Shown piece by piece: positions 16,533-27,794 of a DNA stretch of 45,199 nt. The position numbers and the translations under genes are program-made. The stretch is from Clostridia bacterium (GTDB taxonomy: Bacteria > Bacillota > Clostridia > Oscillospirales > Acutalibacteraceae): assembly GCA_017521365.1 (NCBI GenBank), contig JAFXCT010000078.1, positions 1 through 45,199 on the forward strand. Direction: 5' to 3'. The notes below the pieces were generated by a model that did not search any database, was not told the origin of the DNA, and was given only the letters and a program-made list of their open reading frames with translations. Numbering within the stretch: position 1 is the stretch's first letter; each line of letters begins with the position of its first letter.

Positions 16533-16571
16533 TTCTCCGCCGGGCGGTTGTGCCTTGGCGGAGATTTTTTT
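16533..16571 (+). terminator. Rho-independent terminator after the BIG2/DUF4474 gene
   Basis: TCTCCGCC (16534-16541) pairs with GGCGGAGA (16557-16564) and is followed by seven T. Confidence 0.9.
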
Positions 16572-16592
16572 GCGTGTATTCCCTGCGGGTAC

Positions 16593-16621
16593 TTGCAAAA
16601 TATGGAATAAAATAGTATATT
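16593..16621 (+). promoter_or_regulatory. Promoter of the flavin-fold/GH3/acyltransferase operon
   Basis: TTGCAA (16593-16598), a 17-bp spacer and TATATT (16616-16621). Confidence 0.65.
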
Positions 16622-16650
16622 AACTTTATATATAAAAAAGAGGTAGTTTT

Positions 16651-17172
16651 ATGAAGCAGGGAATTACAATGCGTGAAAGAGAGGTTACGGATATAAACGA
16701 AATTCTCCGTATTCTCGACACGGCAAAAATTGTTCATCTCGGTATGGCAGACGGCGACGAGCCCTACGTTGTGCCGATGAATTACGGCTACACATATCTC
16801 GACGGTAAGCTCATGCTCTATATGCACGGCGCAACAACGGGCAGAAAGCTCGATGTGATGAGAGCAAACCCGAAGGTGTTTTTTGAAATTGACTGCGACC
16901 TTGAGCCGTTTGAGGGCAGCGTTGCCTGCCAGTACGGGATTTCGTATTCTTCCGTTATGGGCAGGGGCACGGCAGAAATTTTGGATAATCCGCAGGACAA
17001 AATGGCAGGTCTTACATACCTTATGAAAACACAGACGGGTAAGGATTTTGAATTCAACGAGCGCCTTGTCAGCGCCGTAAGCGTTTTCAGAATAAACGTT
17101 ACCGATTTCACCGCAAAGCACAGACCGCTTCCCATAGCCATTCAGAAAGCAAAGGAGAACGACAATGACTAA
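16651..17172 (+). CDS. Pyridoxamine 5'-phosphate oxidase-related (NimA-like) FMN-binding protein
   Basis: A 173-residue split-barrel protein of the PNPOx-like superfamily, close to the group labelled nitroimidazole-resistance NimA. Visible: MREREVTD at the start, IVHLGMADGDEPYVVPMNYGY, LYMHGATTGRKLDVMRANPKVFFEID and a C-terminal TAKHRPLP. Members bind FMN or F420/heme; the substrate is unknown. GAGGTAG lies before the ATG. The last eight bases overlap the start of the GH3 gene, which suggests translational coupling. Confidence 0.85.
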   Translation: MKQGITMREREVTDINEILRILDTAKIVHLGMADGDEPYVVPMNYGYTYLDGKLMLYMHGATTGRKLDVMRANPKVFFEIDCDLEPFEGSVACQYGISYSSVMGRGTAEILDNPQDKMAGLTYLMKTQTGKDFEFNERLVSAVSVFRINVTDFTAKHRPLPIAIQKAKENDND

Positions 17173-19267
17173 GAATGAAGCAAGACTTAAGGCAAAAGAG
17201 CTTGTTGCAAAAATGACGGTTGAGGAGAAGGCCTCACAGCTTCTCTATTCCTCTGCCGCAATTGAAAGGCTCGGCATTCAGGAATACAACTGGTGGAACG
17301 AGGGCGCACACGGTGTTGCCCGTGCAGGCACGGCTACCGTTTTTCCGCACACAATCGCTATGGCGGCTACCTTTGACCCCGAGCTTGTTCAGGAGGTTGC
17401 CGACGTAATTTCAACAGAAGGCAGAATCAAGTACAACCAGCACGTAAAATACGGCGACCACGATATTTTCAAGGGCATAACCTTCTGGGCACCCAACATA
17501 AATATATTCCGTGACCCCCGTTGGGGCAGAGGCCAGGAAACCTTCGGCGAAGACCCCTTCCTCACCTCGGAGCTCGGCGTTAAGTTCGTTGCAGGTATTC
17601 AGGGCGACGGTGAGTTTTACAAGGCAACTGCCTGCTCAAAGCACTTTGCCGTTCACTCCGGCCCCGAAAGAACGAGGCACGGCTTTGATGCGGTTGCATC
17701 GCTCAAGGATATGTACGAAACCTATCTGCCCGCCTTTGAAAAGACCGTAAAATCGGGCGTTGCAGGTGTTATGGGCGCTTATAACCGCACGAACGGCGAA
17801 GCCTGCTGTGCACACACCTACCTTATGCAGAAGGTGCTCAGAGGCGACTGGAATTTCGACGGCTACTTTGTTTCCGACTGCGGCGCAATCGGCGATATCT
17901 ACAAATTCCACGGCTGTGCCGACACAAAGGAGGAGGCTGCTGCCCTTGCTCTCAGAACGGGCTGCGACCTCAACTGCGGCGAAACCTACGAGGCTCTTAT
18001 GGAAGCCTACGAGCAGGATTTGATTACGGAGGACGACCTCACCGTTGCCGCAGAAAGACTTTACACAATCCGCTTTATACTCGGCGAATTTGAGGAAACA
18101 AGGCCCTATTCCGACATCAGCTACTCAAAGCTTGACTGCAAGGAGCACAGAGACCTCAACCTCAAGGCGGCTGAGCAATGTATGGTGCTTCTTGAAAACA
18201 AGGATAATTTCCTGCCCCTTGACAAAAACACCGATAAGAGAATTGCCGTTATCGGCCCGAACGCACAGTCCTACACGGCTCTTGAAGGCAACTACAACGG
18301 CTATGCTTCCGAGTATATTACGGTTGCCGACGGTGTGCGCAGAGTGTTTGAAAATGCCTCTGTCAGCGTTGAAAGAGGCTGTAACTACTGCTTCGAGCAG
18401 AAAAACCATTGGAGCGGCTTCAACTATATGCTCTCCGACGGTATAGCCGCCGCAAGCGAGGCGGATATCACAATTCTTGCATTGGGTCTCGACTGTACCG
18501 TTGAGGGTGAGGACACGGGTGTCAGCGACGATTATACCGACTGCGGCGACAAGATGAGCCTCTATCTTCCTAAAACGCAGTTGAAGTTAGCCGAGGCTGT
18601 ATGCGATGTTTGCGAAAACGTTGTTGTTGTGCTTCTTTGCGGCAGCAGCGTTGACGTCGGCGAAAAGGTAAGAAGCCACGCAAAGGCAATTATCCACGCA
18701 TGGTATCCCGGTGCACTCGGCGGCCTTGCAATTGCAAACACCCTCTGCGGCAAAGCCAACCCGAGCGGCAGGCTGCCCGTTACAATCTATAACGGTGAGC
18801 ATAAGCTCCCCGATTTTGAGAATTACTCAATGCAGGGCAAAACCTACAGATTTATTGAGGGCGATGCTCTTTATCCCTTCGGCTACGGTCTTTCCTACAC
18901 AAAATTCGCATATTCCGATTTCACCGTTGACGAAGAAGCGGAAGATAAATTCACCGTTTCCGTTACCGTTAAAAACACAGGTGCTCTCAAGGGTATTGAC
19001 AGGGCACAGGTTTACGCACAGTACACCGACAGCAGAGTTTCCACACCGAAGTATCAGCTTTGCGCCGTCAAGCCCGTTGAGCTTGAGGCAGGCGAAGAAA
19101 AGAGAGTTGCTCTCACCGTTGACCGCTACTGGGTCAAGGCCGTGCTTGAGGACGGCTCAAGGGTTGACCCCGACGGCAAGCTTACGCTCTTTGTCGGCTC
19201 GCATCAGCCCGACGGGGTAAGCTGTAAGCTTACGGGCACGGCGTGCGAGAAAATTGTCATAAAATAA
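17165..19267 (+). CDS. Glycoside hydrolase family 3 beta-glycosidase, cytoplasmic
   Basis: A 700-residue retaining hydrolase, either beta-glucosidase or beta-xylosidase. The TIM-barrel domain holds WWNEGAHGVAR, WAPNINIFRDPRWGRGQETFGEDP, SKHFAVHSGPE and the nucleophile D238 in FVSDCGAIGD. The alpha/beta sandwich domain begins near MVLLENKDNFLPLDK. A C-terminal fibronectin-like domain starts near YGLSYTKFAYSDF. The WWNEGAHG and CGAI features resemble bacterial xylosidase-type GH3 enzymes (inference). No signal peptide, so it probably acts on imported oligosaccharides. It overlaps the flavin-fold gene and is followed 18 bp later by an acyltransferase. Confidence 0.93.
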   Translation: MTKNEARLKAKELVAKMTVEEKASQLLYSSAAIERLGIQEYNWWNEGAHGVARAGTATVFPHTIAMAATFDPELVQEVADVISTEGRIKYNQHVKYGDHDIFKGITFWAPNINIFRDPRWGRGQETFGEDPFLTSELGVKFVAGIQGDGEFYKATACSKHFAVHSGPERTRHGFDAVASLKDMYETYLPAFEKTVKSGVAGVMGAYNRTNGEACCAHTYLMQKVLRGDWNFDGYFVSDCGAIGDIYKFHGCADTKEEAAALALRTGCDLNCGETYEALMEAYEQDLITEDDLTVAAERLYTIRFILGEFEETRPYSDISYSKLDCKEHRDLNLKAAEQCMVLLENKDNFLPLDKNTDKRIAVIGPNAQSYTALEGNYNGYASEYITVADGVRRVFENASVSVERGCNYCFEQKNHWSGFNYMLSDGIAAASEADITILALGLDCTVEGEDTGVSDDYTDCGDKMSLYLPKTQLKLAEAVCDVCENVVVVLLCGSSVDVGEKVRSHAKAIIHAWYPGALGGLAIANTLCGKANPSGRLPVTIYNGEHKLPDFENYSMQGKTYRFIEGDALYPFGYGLSYTKFAYSDFTVDEEAEDKFTVSVTVKNTGALKGIDRAQVYAQYTDSRVSTPKYQLCAVKPVELEAGEEKRVALTVDRYWVKAVLEDGSRVDPDGKLTLFVGSHQPDGVSCKLTGTACEKIVIK

Positions 19268-19285
19268 AAGCCATCAGGTGATTAA

Positions 19286-20338
19286 ATGAGCAGTCGAATT
19301 CAGAAATGGGATATTCTTAAATTTTTGCTTATGTTCTGTGTGGTGCTGGGCCATTTTGCCGATTACCACGCAGAGCAAAGCGACGATATGAAGAGCCTTT
19401 TCCTCTTTATCTATTCGTTCCATATGCCGCTTTTTATCTTCGTTTCGGGTCTTTTCTCAAAGCGTATGATAAACGAAAGGCGCTGGGATAAAATTTTAGG
19501 CTATCTCGTTCTGTACTTCTTTACGAAAATACTGGTTTTCGCCTACGACGCAATATTCAAGCAGACTTTTGAATTCCGTCTTTTCGGCGAAACGGGTCTG
19601 GCGTGGTTTATGTTTGCGCTGTTTGCCTTCGGACTTATAACGGTCGGCGCAAGCCGCTTCAAGCCGGCTTACGTTTTCGTTTTATCCTTGGCTTTAAGCC
19701 TTCTTTCGGGCTATGATAAAACGGTAGACAGTGAGCTTGTGCTGTCGAGAATAATCGTTTTCTATCCCTTCTACTATGCAGGCTACTGCCTTGACCCGAA
19801 AAAATTAGAGGAAATGAGCCGCGGCTGGTGGAAAAAGCTGCTTGCCCTTGCCGCAATGGTTGTGCTTTGCTGGGTTGCCTTCAATGTAAACGGTGTCTAT
19901 CACGTCCGCCCGATGTTTACGGGTCAGCACCCGTACGATACCCTCGGCGGCGGTGAGGACTGGGGCGGTCTGATACGCCTTGCGTGCTATGCGGTTTCGG
20001 CACTTGCGTGCCTTTGCATAATTGTACTCATTCCCGACAGGCTCGACAAAAAAGGCAGGCTTGCCTCCTTGGGCAAATATACGCTGTCTGTTTATGCTTT
20101 CCACTACATAATTCTCAAGCTGCTTTACAACACCTTTGATATGCGTGAATACCTTGCCGAGGGTGATGCGGTTTGGTATATCGTGCCTATGGCGCTTGCA
20201 ACAACCCTGCTGTTTTCAAACAAGTGGTTTAATACGCTTGTTACGAAGGTTTCGGCTATTCCTGCAAGCGCAAGAAAGCCGAAGGAAACACAGGCTGATT
20301 TATTGAAGAATAAAGAAGAAATTATAAACAGCAAATAA
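19286..20338 (+). CDS. Membrane acyltransferase (acyltransferase 3 family)
   Basis: A 350-residue integral membrane O-acyltransferase with about ten helices. It begins with the diagnostic IQKWDILKFLLMFCVVLGHFADYH, holding the conserved His of helix 1, and SFHMPLFIFVSGLFSKR. The short catalytic-side loop and YAFHYIILKLLY near the end fit the fucose 4-O-acetylase-like subgroup. It probably acetylates cell-surface sugars. It is the last gene of the operon, before the terminator at 20355. Confidence 0.88.
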   Translation: MSSRIQKWDILKFLLMFCVVLGHFADYHAEQSDDMKSLFLFIYSFHMPLFIFVSGLFSKRMINERRWDKILGYLVLYFFTKILVFAYDAIFKQTFEFRLFGETGLAWFMFALFAFGLITVGASRFKPAYVFVLSLALSLLSGYDKTVDSELVLSRIIVFYPFYYAGYCLDPKKLEEMSRGWWKKLLALAAMVVLCWVAFNVNGVYHVRPMFTGQHPYDTLGGGEDWGGLIRLACYAVSALACLCIIVLIPDRLDKKGRLASLGKYTLSVYAFHYIILKLLYNTFDMREYLAEGDAVWYIVPMALATTLLFSNKWFNTLVTKVSAIPASARKPKETQADLLKNKEEIINSK

Positions 20339-20354
20339 TAAAAATTTTTAAAGG

Positions 20355-20397
20355 AATTACGGTTTTGCATTTTTGTGCTTAACCGTAATTTATTTTA
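20355..20397 (+). terminator. Terminator after the acyltransferase gene
   Basis: AATTACGGTT (20355-20364) pairs perfectly with AACCGTAATT (20381-20390); the tail TATTTT is moderate. Confidence 0.7.
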
Positions 20398-20405
20398 TAA
20401 ATTTA

Positions 20406-20434
20406 TTGCAAAATAAATATATTTATTATAAAAT
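20406..20434 (+). promoter_or_regulatory. Promoter of purF and the genes behind it
   Basis: TTGCAA (20406-20411), a 17-bp spacer and TAAAAT (20429-20434). No purine riboswitch core is visible between this and the start codon. Confidence 0.55.
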
Positions 20435-20493
20435 ATACAATGTATTATTATTTTCAGAAGTGTTTATTCCACAGCGAAAGGAAGCTAAAAATT

Positions 20494-21852
20494 ATGCACG
20501 AGGAATGCGGAGTATTCGCCCTTTACGGCGACGGAAAAATCGAAAACCCTGCCGAGTACGCTTATCTTGCTATGTTTGCTATGCAGCACCGAGGTCAGCA
20601 GAGCAGCGGTATCGCAGTCAGCAACGACGGCGTTATAGACTGTATCAAGGGTATGGGCCTTGCTTCGGAGGTTTTTGATGATGAAAAGCTCTCAAAGCTC
20701 GGCGGACAGAACGTTATGGCGCACGTAAACTATTCCGCCAAGGATGCCAATGTACTGAGCGCTCAGCCCATAGTTATGCGCTACGGCAAGGGCAGACTCT
20801 GCGTTGCCAACAACGGCAGCCTTGTCAATGCGAAGGAGCTGAGAAATCTCCTTGCTCAGAACGGCGCAATGTTCCGCTCAAATTCGGATGCGGAGCTCAT
20901 AGCCCAGATTATCGCCAAGGAGAGAATGTTCAGCCACTCTATCGAGGAGGCCGTGCGCATCACCTGCGAAAATATAAAGGGCGCATACTCAATGGTCGTT
21001 ATGAGCCCGAACAAAATCGTTGCCGTGCGTGACCCCCACGGCTTCCGTCCGCTTGCGCTGGGCAAAACGGCAGAGGGCTGCTACGTTGTCGTTTCGGAAA
21101 CCTGTGCGCTCAACGCTATCGGTGCAGATTTTGTCCGTGATATAGAACCGGGCGAAATTCTGGTGATTGACGGAAACGGAGCCAACACATACTATAAGCA
21201 CGGTGGCTGTAAAAAGAGCATCTGTATTTTTGAATATATCTATTTTGCAAGACCCGACTCTGTTATGGACGGCGTTTCAATCCACGCCGCAAGAGACAGG
21301 GCAGGCAGACTGCTTGCAAGGCAGCACCCGGTAGAGGCTGACATCGTAATCGGTGTGCCCGATTCGGGTCTGGATGCCGCTATAGGCTATTCGAGGGAAA
21401 GCGGAATAGAGTTCGGTATGGGCTTCGTGCGTAACAATTACATCGGCAGAACCTTTATCAAGCCCACGCAGGAGCAGAGAGCTTCTTCCGTTTCAATCAA
21501 GCTCAATGTGCTTGCCGAAAACATAAAGGGCAAGCGTGTCGTTATGGTTGATGACTCAATTGTAAGAGGCACAACCTGTGCGGATATTATACGCCTGCTC
21601 AAAAATGCGGGCGCAAAGGAAGTGCACGTGCGTATTTCCTCGCCGACTATCCACTACACCTGCCCCTACGGCACGGATATTCCCACCCGTGAGGAGCTGA
21701 CGAGCAACAAGCACTCTGTACAGGAGCTTTGCGAGCTCATCGGTGCAGATTCGCTCGGCTTCCTCAGCAAGGATTCGCTCGGTGAAATTATCGGTGTGTG
21801 CGACAAGTGCTACTGCGATGCCTGCTTTACGGGAGATTATCCTGTAGAATAA
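20494..21852 (+). CDS. purF: Amidophosphoribosyltransferase
   Basis: First committed enzyme of purine synthesis: PRPP plus glutamine to phosphoribosylamine. The 452-residue form starts at ATG 20494 with AAAGGAAG upstream; an earlier in-frame ATG at 20440 would add 18 unlikely residues. MHEECGVFAL gives the Cys nucleophile (C5) behind a four-residue propeptide. Glutaminase block: FAMQHRGQQSSGIAVS. PRPP loop: VVMVDDSIVRGTT. The C-terminal CDKCYCDACFTGDYP and CIFEYIYFARPDS carry cysteines expected for the 4Fe-4S cluster of the B. subtilis-type enzyme. It is separated from other pur genes, leading instead a run of unrelated co-directional genes. Confidence 0.97.
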   Translation: MHEECGVFALYGDGKIENPAEYAYLAMFAMQHRGQQSSGIAVSNDGVIDCIKGMGLASEVFDDEKLSKLGGQNVMAHVNYSAKDANVLSAQPIVMRYGKGRLCVANNGSLVNAKELRNLLAQNGAMFRSNSDAELIAQIIAKERMFSHSIEEAVRITCENIKGAYSMVVMSPNKIVAVRDPHGFRPLALGKTAEGCYVVVSETCALNAIGADFVRDIEPGEILVIDGNGANTYYKHGGCKKSICIFEYIYFARPDSVMDGVSIHAARDRAGRLLARQHPVEADIVIGVPDSGLDAAIGYSRESGIEFGMGFVRNNYIGRTFIKPTQEQRASSVSIKLNVLAENIKGKRVVMVDDSIVRGTTCADIIRLLKNAGAKEVHVRISSPTIHYTCPYGTDIPTREELTSNKHSVQELCELIGADSLGFLSKDSLGEIIGVCDKCYCDACFTGDYPVE

Positions 21853-21871
21853 ATATTAAGAAGGAAAGAAA

Positions 21872-22342
21872 ATGAAAGAACTCATAAAGAAGCTAATCAA
21901 CAAGGAAACGATTACGTACATTATTTTCGGCGTAGGGTCAACGGTGGTAAACCTTGCCGTGTTCAAGCTGTTCGACCTTATTTTTACCGCCGTTACCGAT
22001 ACCGACCTTGTTTTGCTCACGAATCTCATTGCGTGGGTTGCGGCGGTTGTTTTCGCTTTTGTAACAAACAAAATATGGGTGTTTGAAAGCAAAAGCTGGA
22101 AGGGAAGCGTGCTGAAAAAGGAAATACCGTCCTTTGTCGGCGCAAGGCTTTTTTCGCTCGGTGTGGAGGAGCTCGGTCTGCTCGTGTTCATAAAGTGGCT
22201 CGGCTTCGGCAGCCTTGAGTGGAATGTTTTCGGTCTTTTCACCCTTGGCGGCAAGATGATTGTAAAAATCGGTCTTGCGGTAATAGTTGTCATAATGAAT
22301 TACGTATTCAGCAAGTTTATTATTTTCAAGAATAAGGAGTAA
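21872..22342 (+). CDS. GtrA-family membrane protein
   Basis: A 156-residue four-helix protein of the GtrA/flippase-like family, thought to move polyprenyl-linked sugars across the membrane. The pattern YIIFGVGSTVVNLAVFKLFD, NLIAWVAAVVFAFVTNKIWVFESK and a final helix VVIMNYVFSKFIIFKNK fits the family. AAGAAGGAAAG precedes the ATG, 19 bp after purF. No adjacent polyprenol-phosphate glycosyltransferase is present, unlike many gtrA loci. Confidence 0.9.
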   Translation: MKELIKKLINKETITYIIFGVGSTVVNLAVFKLFDLIFTAVTDTDLVLLTNLIAWVAAVVFAFVTNKIWVFESKSWKGSVLKKEIPSFVGARLFSLGVEELGLLVFIKWLGFGSLEWNVFGLFTLGGKMIVKIGLAVIVVIMNYVFSKFIIFKNKE

Positions 22343-22347
22343 TTACT

Positions 22348-23112
22348 ATGCTTAAGAAATTTTTATGCTTACTCGGCGCAGGCGTAATGCTGTTTTCTTT
22401 CTGTGCCTGCAACGGTAACGGCGGCGAAGAAACCACAACCGAGGAGCCGACAACGGCCTTTGAAAGCTTTGTTATCGCAAAGGAAATTGCCGCTAATCTT
22501 CCCGAGGGCAAGGTGCTCAGCGAATACAGCGGCAAAACATATATGCTTATCGAGTATAACGAAAAGCAGTACATCGCAACCGAAACAAATCTGGGAAACC
22601 TCAGCGTAATTTATGAGCTCAGCGGTGAGTTTGAACTGCTTGATGAGGCGAATAAGCGCACAAGCGGCAGTTATATTTATTTCGTCGAAAACCCAGGCAC
22701 AAAAAAGGACAGTGCGCTCAAAGCGCTCTACCTTCCTAACGCAGTTGTTATGACTGTTGCAGATGCACCCTGCAGCAACTTCACCGTGCTGGATATACCC
22801 GAAACCTATGAAATGTACCCCTACGGCTTTATTGCAACCGCAAAGGGCATTCAGGTTATTAACCTTAAAGAGGGCAGTATCAGCTCCTATTCAAAAGAGC
22901 TTGAAGACGTTGCCGTTTTCTTTGATGCTCCCGAGGCTTTCTTTGCAACGGGCAAAAGAGGAGCATATACCTACACATCAATCGAAGCTACGGACAGACA
23001 GCACATAACATTGAGCGTCTTTGACGTAAATTCAAAGGGTGAGGAAGAGCTTACGGCGAAATTCACATTTAATCCCATTAACGGTGTTTTCAGAGACCGT
23101 TTTGAAAAGTAA
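22348..23112 (+). CDS. Lipoprotein of unknown function
   Basis: A 254-residue protein with a lipoprotein signal peptide: MLKKFLCLLGAGVMLFSFCAC with Cys21 as the lipidated residue. An acidic, Thr-rich linker (about residues 24-38) follows, as is common in clostridial lipoproteins. The remaining ~210 residues are beta-rich and hydrophilic with no family I recognise. It starts 5 bp after gtrA and precedes the mreB homologue, so it may serve the envelope, but nothing in the sequence proves it. Confidence 0.8.
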   Translation: MLKKFLCLLGAGVMLFSFCACNGNGGEETTTEEPTTAFESFVIAKEIAANLPEGKVLSEYSGKTYMLIEYNEKQYIATETNLGNLSVIYELSGEFELLDEANKRTSGSYIYFVENPGTKKDSALKALYLPNAVVMTVADAPCSNFTVLDIPETYEMYPYGFIATAKGIQVINLKEGSISSYSKELEDVAVFFDAPEAFFATGKRGAYTYTSIEATDRQHITLSVFDVNSKGEEELTAKFTFNPINGVFRDRFEK

Positions 23113-23151
23113 GTTTAATCTTTAGTATTTACCAAAAAGAGGTGAGCGGTG

Positions 23152-25717
<2,566 letters not shown>

Positions 25718-25728
25718 ATAACATAACA

Positions 25729-25764
25729 CAAAAAGGCTTGTACCTCGTTTGAAGTACAAGCCTT
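25729..25764 (-). terminator. Terminator between convergent abfA and metallophosphoesterase
   Basis: AAGGCTTGTAC (25733-25743) pairs perfectly with GTACAAGCCTT (25754-25764). On the minus strand a T run follows, so it mainly ends the gene at 25787-26908. Confidence 0.8.
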
Positions 25765-25786
25765 AAATTGTTTATACGGTTCGGAA

Positions 25787-26908
25787 TTATTCCTCAACTA
25801 CCCAGCCGTTTTCAGCTACGTCGTAGTAATTCTGTCTGATTGTGTTTACACCAAGCGAATTGATGTGCATTGTTGTGCCGCCTATCATATCGTCTGTGTA
25901 GTAACAGCCGAAGCCCGTCTTTACAGCGTATGTCAGGCGAATGCCCTGGTACATTACGGAGTAGTCGTTGACGTGGTCGTGGCCTACAACGATATCCTTT
26001 GTGCTGCCGAGCTCCTTGCAAAGTGCAAAGAAGCCGTTGTTGAGGAGAACGGTTTCGCCGTTAACCTCTGTGTAGGGGAAGCCGCCGAATTCGTATCTGC
26101 CGCCGTAAGCAAGGGGTCCGAATACATCGCTGATTTCGCCCATATAGTCTTCATCACCTGTGTAGAGAACCCAGGCGTCAAGGTACTCTACAACGGGAAT
26201 GTGCATAACAACCGTGCTGGGTACAGTGTAGCCTGCGATTGAAGCGATACCCTTGACTGCCCACTCGTACCAATCCATCTGGTTTTCCCAAAGGTGGTCG
26301 TAAGCGTTTACAACCGTGCCGTCCTCAAGCGTGTAGTCATTGTTGTTGTGTGTGTCCATCATAAAGTAGGTGTGGACTATTCTGCCGTTTTCGGTGATGT
26401 TGATTATGTAGTTGCCGTAGCCCATATCCTTGGGGCCGAACCGGAACAGGCAGTTTTCTGCCTCGTCAAGAAGATATGCTACCCAGAACTCGCTCATACA
26501 GCCCTGGCCGTCGTGGTTGCCCATTACGGGTGCCCACGGAATACCGAAGGAGTCAACCAGCCTGATAAGCTCGATATAGGACATTGTGCCCCAGGCATTG
26601 TCGCCGGAAAGAGTGATAAGGTCGGGCTCGTTGTCTGCAACGAGCTTTCTGATGCAGTCCTCTGCATATTCGCCGAGTGTGCCGTACTGCTCGTCGTCAT
26701 CAAGCTGAACGTCTGCAAGGTTGAGCACAACAAAGTCCTCGCCGGGTGTTTTCTTGAGCTCAATGTAGTCGTCTGCGCCGAATGTGTCTTCCGCCGACCA
26801 GTCTGTGAAATAAGCGTCCTCGCCGAAGGTCGAAATCCAGCCGCCTACGGGTGCCAGAATCTGACCGATAGCAAGGAAGCCTGCAATGATAAGTCTGAAA
26901 ATTGCCAT
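25787..26908 (-). CDS. Exported or membrane-anchored metallophosphoesterase
   Basis: A 373-residue calcineurin-fold phosphoesterase behind an N-terminal hydrophobic segment (residues 4-23), likely an uncleaved anchor or signal peptide. Metal motifs: LADVQLDD (motif I reads D-x-Q instead of D-x-H), SGDNAWG, MGNHDGQG, VVMHIPVVEY and VVGHDHVND. The Gln variant of motif I is known in some calcineurin-like families, so activity is still likely. Substrate unknown, possibly extracellular phosphate esters. GGAGG precedes the ATG. Confidence 0.85.
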   Translation of the reverse strand: MAIFRLIIAGFLAIGQILAPVGGWISTFGEDAYFTDWSAEDTFGADDYIELKKTPGEDFVVLNLADVQLDDDEQYGTLGEYAEDCIRKLVADNEPDLITLSGDNAWGTMSYIELIRLVDSFGIPWAPVMGNHDGQGCMSEFWVAYLLDEAENCLFRFGPKDMGYGNYIINITENGRIVHTYFMMDTHNNNDYTLEDGTVVNAYDHLWENQMDWYEWAVKGIASIAGYTVPSTVVMHIPVVEYLDAWVLYTGDEDYMGEISDVFGPLAYGGRYEFGGFPYTEVNGETVLLNNGFFALCKELGSTKDIVVGHDHVNDYSVMYQGIRLTYAVKTGFGCYYTDDMIGGTTMHINSLGVNTIRQNYYDVAENGWVVEE

Positions 26909-26937
26909 TTTGTTTTACCTCCGTTTTGTTTTTAAAT

Positions 26938-26966
26938 ATTTTAACACTTTTATCTCTAAACCACAA
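26938..26966 (-). promoter_or_regulatory. Promoter of the exported metallophosphoesterase
   Basis: On the minus strand, TTGTGG (26966-26961), a 17-bp spacer and TAAAAT (26943-26938). Confidence 0.55.
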
Positions 26967-27011
26967 TAGACCAAACGGAAAAATAAAGTAAAATGTTGCG
27001 AAGTATTGAGT

Positions 27012-27040
27012 TTGAGCGCCAAAAGGTGTATTCTTGTTAT
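27012..27040 (+). promoter_or_regulatory. Promoter of the hemolysin III-family gene
   Basis: TTGAGC (27012-27017), a 17-bp spacer and TGTTAT (27035-27040). Confidence 0.5.
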
Positions 27041-27064
27041 ATAAAAACAAGGACTGTTCGGGTT

Positions 27065-27718
27065 ATGATTAATAAGGATATAGGTTTAATTGAATATTCA
27101 CGCAGGGTTGATGCGGGCAACTGCATAACCCACGCAATTGCCGCCGTGCTCAGCGTGCCTGCGCTTATTATGCTCGTGCTCAAGGCAGACGGCTTGCGGC
27201 ACACGCTTTCCGCCGTAATTTTCGGCGTGTCGCTGGTTGCGGTCTACACCGTTTCGGCTGTCTACCACGGGCTGACGGACGAAAAAAGAAAGCAGACCGC
27301 ACGGCTTATCGACCACTCAACCGTGCCCTTGCTTATAGCCGGCACTGCCACACCCTGTGCGCTGATAACGCTGTATGAAATCAGCGTTTCGCACGCCCTG
27401 GCGGTGTTTTTCCTCGGCTGGTTCAGCACGCTGTTCGGGCTGTTCGCAAAGCTGTTTTTCTTTGAAAAAACACGAAAACTCACCGTTGCCGTCTATATCA
27501 CGGCAAGCCTGATTATGATGTCCTGCGCCCTTCCCTTCCTGGACAGAATTAACGGCGGCGGCTTCGGCGGACTCGTGCTCGGCAATTCGCTGTATCTCAC
27601 AGGGGCGCTTTTCTGCCTGCTTGGCAGAAAAAGGCCGGCTTTGCACATAGTGTTCCACGTTTTTGCCGTCCTCGCCGCCGCAGTCCACTATGCGGTTATA
27701 TATCGGTTTGTGGTGTGA
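27065..27718 (+). CDS. Hemolysin III (PAQR/YqfA) family membrane protein
   Basis: A 217-residue, seven-helix protein of the HlyIII/PAQR superfamily. Conserved metal-site residues appear in order: AVYHGLTDEKRK, RLIDHSTVPLLIAGTATP and the C-terminal HIVFHVFAVLAAAVHY. The name is historic; bacterial members are linked to membrane lipid homeostasis. ATG 27065 was chosen from length and because the earlier in-frame start (26993) precedes the promoter. The SD site is weak (AAGGA). Confidence 0.88.
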   Translation: MINKDIGLIEYSRRVDAGNCITHAIAAVLSVPALIMLVLKADGLRHTLSAVIFGVSLVAVYTVSAVYHGLTDEKRKQTARLIDHSTVPLLIAGTATPCALITLYEISVSHALAVFFLGWFSTLFGLFAKLFFFEKTRKLTVAVYITASLIMMSCALPFLDRINGGGFGGLVLGNSLYLTGALFCLLGRKRPALHIVFHVFAVLAAAVHYAVIYRFVV

Positions 27719-27747
27719 ATCAGCGAAAGGCTGCGGATACTTTTTTA

Positions 27748-27776
27748 TTGCCAAAACAGAAAATATGTATTATATT
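27748..27776 (+). promoter_or_regulatory. Promoter of the EEP-family gene
   Basis: TTGCCA (27748-27753), a 17-bp spacer and TATATT (27771-27776). The predicted start lies only about 12 bases before the start codon, so the SD sits at the very 5' end. Confidence 0.65.
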
Positions 27777-27794
27777 AAATGTGAGGTGATTATT

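Noticed and set aside
15634..17121. 495-codon minus-strand ORF
   Set aside because: It runs antisense through two good genes, a terminator and a promoter; no SD and no recognisable domain.
20435..20493. Purine riboswitch before purF
   Set aside because: The leader is about 55 bases, AT-rich and lacks the three-way junction core.
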